Of a DNA stretch of 64,000 nt, positions 60,836 through 64,000 are shown one piece after another. The stretch's first letter is position 1; each line of letters begins with the position of its first letter. Made by a program: the position numbers and the translations under genes. The notes under the pieces were generated by a model. The model searched no databases, had not been told where the DNA came from, and saw only the letters and a program-made list of their open reading frames with translations. The stretch spans positions 306,481 through 370,480 of the forward strand of contig JALHMI010000001.1 in the NCBI GenBank assembly GCA_022844125.1, read 5' to 3'. Origin of the DNA: Pirellulales bacterium (GTDB lineage: Bacteria; Planctomycetota; Planctomycetia; Pirellulales; PALSA-1355).

Positions 60836-61825
60836 TTAGACGCCCGCGGCGGTCGCTACTCGCATGCCCAGCCGGAGCCCCAGCTCAGCCAGCTTCTCGC
60901 GCACTTCGTGCAACGTGGTTTCGCCGAAATTGCGAACTTCCAGCAGCTGGTCCTCGTTGCGCCGGACCAGGTCGCGAACCGTGTGAATGGCTTCCGATTC
61001 GAGACAGTTGGTGGCCCGGACCGAAAGCTTCAGGTCCGCCAGGGTCATATTCAGCTTTGATTCGAGATTCGCGTCACTGGACCCCGAGCCGCTGCGCGGA
61101 CCGCTGTGCACGCGCGAGCCAAGCTCGCTGTACTGCACGAACGGGCTCAGGTGCTTGCGGAGAATCTTGGCCGATTCGACCAGGGCCATCTCGGGATGGA
61201 TCGAGCCGTTGGTCCAGATCTCCAGCGTCAGCTTGTCGTAGTTCGTCTTCTGACCGACGCGGGTCTCTTCGATCTCGTAGCGCACGCGGACGACGGGGCT
61301 GTAGACCGCGTCGATCGGAATGATGCCGATTTCCTGCACGTTGGCGCTGTGCTCGGTGGCCGGCACATAGCCGCGGCCATTCTCGATGACCATCTCGACC
61401 GCAAAGGGCACGTCATCCGACAAGGTCGCAATCACGTGATCCTTATTGATGACCTTGACCGTCTCGTCCGTGATCACGTCGGCGCCGGTAACCACGCCGC
61501 GGGTATTCTTCTCGATGCGGACGACCTTGGTCGATTCGGTGTAGTTCTTAACCACCAGCGACTTGATGTTGAGAACGACATCGGTCATGTCCTCCACAAC
61601 GCCGGGCAGGGTCGTGAACTCGTGCTGAGCACCCTGCACCTTGATCTGGGTGATGGCGCTACCCTCGAGGCTCGAGAGCAGAATGCGGCGCAGACCGTTG
61701 CCGATCGTGACGCCGAACCCTCGCTCGAACGGCTCGGCGGTGAACTTGCCGTAGGTGCCGGTCAGGGTCTTCGTGTCACAGGTCACCAGACTGGGAAGTT
61801 CCAGCCCTCGCCATCGAATATGCAT
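60836..61825 (-). CDS. rpoA: RNA polymerase alpha subunit
   Basis: The 329-residue alpha subunit. N-terminal dimerisation domain ([20 protein letters not shown], the conserved [14 protein letters not shown]) and C-terminal alpha-CTD ([39 protein letters not shown]). A linker with [19 protein letters not shown] joins them. ATG 61825 has GGAGA seven bases upstream; the open frame to 61957 adds unlike residues. It lies between rpsD and rplQ as in most bacteria. Confidence 0.97.
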   Translation of the reverse strand: MHIRWRGLELPSLVTCDTKTLTGTYGKFTAEPFERGFGVTIGNGLRRILLSSLEGSAITQIKVQGAQHEFTTLPGVVEDMTDVVLNIKSLVVKNYTESTKVVRIEKNTRGVVTGADVITDETVKVINKDHVIATLSDDVPFAVEMVIENGRGYVPATEHSANVQEIGIIPIDAVYSPVVRVRYEIEETRVGQKTNYDKLTLEIWTNGSIHPEMALVESAKILRKHLSPFVQYSELGSRVHSGPRSGSGSSDANLESKLNMTLADLKLSVRATNCLESEAIHTVRDLVRRNEDQLLEVRNFGETTLHEVREKLAELGLRLGMRVATAAGV

Positions 61826-62059
61826 TTCTTGTCTCCGTAAGGGCCACTGGCAGCCGACCGCTAAACAGCACGCAAGCCAACAGGCGCTGAGATTACTTTC
61901 GTTTACGGGCCTCGAAGCAGCGCTCGGCGGCTGAGACCTCTCCTCTTCGCACTTCACCGGAGCGGGCCGCCGACCCGCACCACACGTTCACTTCTTCGCT
62001 CGAGCAACAGCCCGAATTACTTGGCGTACTACGAGCCCCCGCCTACTTCGAGCCCCCGC

Positions 62060-62686
62060 CTACTTCGAACAAAGTTCGATGATCAACTGCGTCTGAACCG
62101 GAATCGAAATATCCTCCGCCTCGGGGAGTCGCATCACGCGGCCCTCGGGAATTCCACCCTCGATGAGCGAGAGGAAGTCGGGGAGCTCGCGACGGTTTTC
62201 AGACAAGTTACTTTGTACGAACTGCAGGCTCTTGGCGCGGTTCTTCACGCGAATCACGTCGCCCACGCGAACCAGGTAGCTCGGCACGTCCACGCGGCGG
62301 CCGTTGACCGTGACGTGACCGTGTGCCACGAGTTGCCGGGCCTGAGCGCGGCTGCTGCCGAAGCCCAGGCGATGGACGATATTGTCCAGCCGGCGTTCGA
62401 GCAGGGTCATCAGCGTGCTGCCGGTATTGCCCTTGGAGCGTGCGGCGCGGTCATAGTAGCCGCGGAACTGCCGTTCGAGCACCCCGTAGTAGTGCTTGAC
62501 CTTCTGCTTCTCGCGAAGGTGGGTGGCGTAATCGGTCTGCTTGCCGCGGCGGAACTGATGCATGCCCGGCGCGGTGTCGCGACGCTCGATCGCACACTTC
62601 GGCGTGTCGCAACGAGTGCCCTTGAGAAACAACTTCAGGCCGTCGCGGCGGCAAAGCCGACAAACGGGTCCGGTAATGCGAGCCAT
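62060..62686 (-). CDS. rpsD: 30S ribosomal protein S4
   Basis: S4 of 208 residues, a primary 16S-binding protein and translational regulator of the alpha operon in E. coli. Motifs: ARITGPVCRLCRRDGLKLFL, TLLERRLDNIVHRLGFG, and the S4 RNA-binding domain RQLVAHGHVTVNGRRVDVPS. The paired CRLCRR near the N-terminus is a zinc-binding-type variant (C-x2-C, with a further Cys at CDTPKC). ATG 62686 is at the head of the family consensus. Confidence 0.97.
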   Translation of the reverse strand: MARITGPVCRLCRRDGLKLFLKGTRCDTPKCAIERRDTAPGMHQFRRGKQTDYATHLREKQKVKHYYGVLERQFRGYYDRAARSKGNTGSTLMTLLERRLDNIVHRLGFGSSRAQARQLVAHGHVTVNGRRVDVPSYLVRVGDVIRVKNRAKSLQFVQSNLSENRRELPDFLSLIEGGIPEGRVMRLPEAEDISIPVQTQLIIELCSK

Positions 62687-62785
62687 ACGTCTCTCTTACA
62701 AATTTCTGATGGTTGAGTTTTTTTGCGAGTGATTTGTGGGGGGAGGTCGAGCCAGGCTTGCGAGCTCGACATCCGCGCCAGGCGA

Positions 62786-63166
62786 TTACACGCGGCGCTT
62801 CTTGGGCGGGCGGCAACCGTTGTGCGGCAGCGGCGTCACGTCTTCAATGCTCTTGATCGTCATGCCGGCGGCCTGCAGTGCCGTGATCGCGCTCTCCCGA
62901 CCGCTACCCGGACCCTTCACGCGAACGTCGAGTTCCTTGACGCCGAACTTCGCAGCCTTCTCGGCACACTGTTGCGACGCCATCTGACCGGCAAACGGCG
63001 TGCTCTTGCGACTTCCCTTGAAGCCGCTCGTGCCGGCGCTGGCCCAGCACAGGGCATCGCCCTTGGTGTCGGTGATCGTGACGGTCGTGTTGTTGAACGT
63101 CGCCTTGATGTGAGCAATGCCCACGGTGACGTTACGGCGAATCTTCCGCCTTTTGCTCTTGGCCAC
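62786..63166 (-). CDS. rpsK: 30S ribosomal protein S11
   Basis: S11 of 126 residues: [78 protein letters not shown] and [20 protein letters not shown]. The start is GTG 63166, ten bases after AGGAG. Read through from upstream the frame is open to 63544, which is not protein-like. S11 and S13 lie in the standard order rpsM-rpsK-rpsD-rpoA-rplQ. Confidence 0.97.
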   Translation of the reverse strand: MAKSKRRKIRRNVTVGIAHIKATFNNTTVTITDTKGDALCWASAGTSGFKGSRKSTPFAGQMASQQCAEKAAKFGVKELDVRVKGPGSGRESAITALQAAGMTIKSIEDVTPLPHNGCRPPKKRRV

Positions 63167-63258
63167 TGCCGATAAACTCCTGACTGATTGCTGTTGCTTT
63201 ACCTCGATGGCGGATGGCGGCCGCGACACACCTTGCGGGCCGCAAGCCACACAACCGA

Positions 63259-63642
63259 CTACCTCAAATCCTTCACGCCCTTCTTGCCGGCCACGGTCTT
63301 CTTCGGGCCCTTGCGAGTACGGGCATTGGTTCGCGTCCGCTGGCCGCGCACCGGCAGACCGCGACGATGCCGCAGTCCGCGATAGCAGGCAATGTCGCGA
63401 AGCCGTGTAATGTTTTGCGAGACCTGCCGGCGAAGCTGACCTTCGACCGTGTAGTCTTTGTCGAGCAGCGCCGCCAGCCGCGCGACTTCGTCCTCGTGCA
63501 GTTCGCGAGCCTTGACCAGCGGATTCACGCCCGCCTTGTGGCACAGCTCACGCGCGATGTGTGGGCCGACACCGTACAGGTAGGTCAACGAGACGACGGT
63601 CGCCCGATCATTCGGAATGTCAACGCCCATCAAACGCGGCAT
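63259..63642 (-). CDS. rpsM: 30S ribosomal protein S13
   Basis: S13 of 127 residues. [39 protein letters not shown], the helix-two-turn-helix region, [19 protein letters not shown] and the basic tail [22 protein letters not shown] 63642 fits the family N-terminus. An interval of 311 bases (63643-63953) separates it from rpmJ and holds the 19-bp tandem array; the remaining approx. 210 bases showed no recognised feature. Confidence 0.97.
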   Translation of the reverse strand: MPRLMGVDIPNDRATVVSLTYLYGVGPHIARELCHKAGVNPLVKARELHEDEVARLAALLDKDYTVEGQLRRQVSQNITRLRDIACYRGLRHRRGLPVRGQRTRTNARTRKGPKKTVAGKKGVKDLR

Positions 63643-63854
63643 AAAATGTTCTCACTATCTGATCGGCGATCACAGGCGCCAACTGCGCTGGACCGCGAGA
63701 CTAACGCTGCACCCCGCAACTGCCAGAACTGCCACACCAAGCGACTGCAAACGAGCCACTCGAAGCGGGACAAACTGGCGAAAAAAGCGCTGGATGGCCG
63801 GGGGATGCCACTGCGCGAAAAGCACGACTTCTAGCGAACGATCTCGAATCCCTG

Positions 63855-63968
63855 CCCTCTACCCCTGACGCTGCCCTTTATCCCTGACGCTGCCCTTTAT
63901 CCCTGACGCTGCCCTTTATCCCTGACGCTGCCCTTTATCCCTGACGCTGCCCTTTATCCCTGACGCTG
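63855..63968. repeat. 19-bp tandem array copied from the end of rpmJ
   Basis: Six units of 19 bases, CCCTTTATCCCTGACGCTG on the plus strand: units at 63874, 63893, 63912, 63931 and 63950 are identical, and the one at 63855 is degenerate (CCCTCTACCCCTGACGCTG). On the minus strand a unit reads CAGCGTCAGGGATAAAGGG, and the last unit holds the actual rpmJ codons for Gln-Arg-Gln-Gly and the TAA stop (63954-63956). So the array is a tandem duplication of the gene's 3' end into the spacer before rpsM. Confidence 0.95.
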
Positions 63969-64000
63969 CTTGTGCCTGGGATTGCTGCAGACCACGAACA
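63954..64000 (-). CDS. rpmJ: 50S ribosomal protein L36, C-terminal fragment (gene continues past right edge)
   Basis: The minus-strand frame ending with TAA at 63954 reads VFVVCSNPRHKQRQG and stops. This is the C-terminal end of L36 (consensus RVxVICxNPKHKQRQG). About half of the 37-residue protein lies beyond the window. It belongs to the alpha operon with rpsM; the intergenic spacer between them holds the tandem array made from its own stop-codon region. Confidence 0.88.
   Translation of the reverse strand, partial: FVVCSNPRHKQRQG

Noticed and set aside
63214..63834. Plus-strand frame ending in NCQNCHTKRLQTSHSKRDK
   Set aside because: The last 45 residues look protein-like (Cys pair, Lys-rich), but there is no start nearby and most of the frame is antisense to rpsM; kept only as a note.
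1..64000. CRISPR array, tRNA, rRNA, phage or transposase genes
   Set aside because: Direct repeats with spacers, cloverleaf-like sequences and recombinase motifs were looked for and not seen; the 19-bp array has no spacers.

Overview
The window looks like chromosomal DNA from a planctomycete, most likely of the Pirellula/Blastopirellula type. It is GC-rich. It carries two gene sets of the secreted DUF1549/DUF1553 cytochrome-like plus Tat-exported DUF1501 type that is typical of that phylum, a PEP-CTERM sorted protein, planctomycete-style carboxypeptidase-regulatory-like and DUF4013-like proteins, and ribosomal protein L17 with large insertions. No tRNA, rRNA, CRISPR array, transposase, integrase or prophage gene was seen. 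The identification rests on gene content and protein motifs read by eye, not on a database search.

Layout. 1-11.6 kb: the 5' part of a secreted regulatory-domain protein that runs off the left edge, a DinB-like protein, a minus-strand group (RNase HII-like protein, SixA-like phosphatase, 4-TM protein), a PHP-domain protein, the MoxR-DUF58-transglutaminase operon, and fructose-1,6-bisphosphatase. 11.6-18.7 kb: a Gly-rich small protein, then a minus-strand operon creatininase-like / DUF1549-DUF1553 cytochrome / DUF1501, divergent from an enolase-superfamily dehydratase or racemase. 18.8-30.5 kb: uvrA, small membrane proteins, a DUF6065-alpha/beta hydrolase fusion, an SMR transporter, a polytopic membrane protein, peptide deformylase, a coiled-coil exported protein, and the lipid A genes lpxD-lpxI. 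31.2-39.6 kb: a fatty-acid/beta-oxidation neighbourhood (enoyl-CoA hydratase, acyl-CoA ligase, thiolase, haloalkane dehalogenase, FadJ-like bifunctional enzyme, thioesterase) with a possible TetR-type operator. 39.6-45.9 kb: a repeat-rich stretch with a broken VOC gene, an MFS transporter, a two-lobed aspartic-protease-like PEP-CTERM protein, protoporphyrinogen oxidase, and a haem-motif/LRR fusion. 46-52 kb: a second DUF1549/DUF1553-DUF1501-PPC operon plus two small genes. 52.2-57 kb: kdsD-kdsC followed by a 1039-residue LptC/LptA-like gene. 57.4-64 kb: class II aldolase, a lipoprotein, a HExxH protein, then the alpha ribosomal operon read on the minus strand (rpmJ, rpsM, rpsK, rpsD, rpoA, rplQ).

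How the parts fit: lpxD, lpxI, kdsD, kdsC and the LptC/LptA-like gene together argue for a Gram-negative type outer membrane with lipid A-Kdo. The fba and fbp genes serve central carbon metabolism. The 31-39 kb block would activate, oxidise and hydrolyse acyl-CoAs. The secreted cytochrome/DUF1501 pairs belong to the phylum's large, poorly understood exported protein sets.

The most unusual points are: a 19-bp tandem array derived from the 3' end of rpmJ; a DUF6065-hydrolase fusion whose expected serine nucleophile position is glycine; a haloalkane dehalogenase with two plausible starts (exported or cytosolic) inside a beta-oxidation cluster; a retropepsin-like PEP-CTERM protein with two DTG motifs; the giant Lpt-like gene in the classical kds-lpt order; and at least five families of palindromic intergenic repeats.
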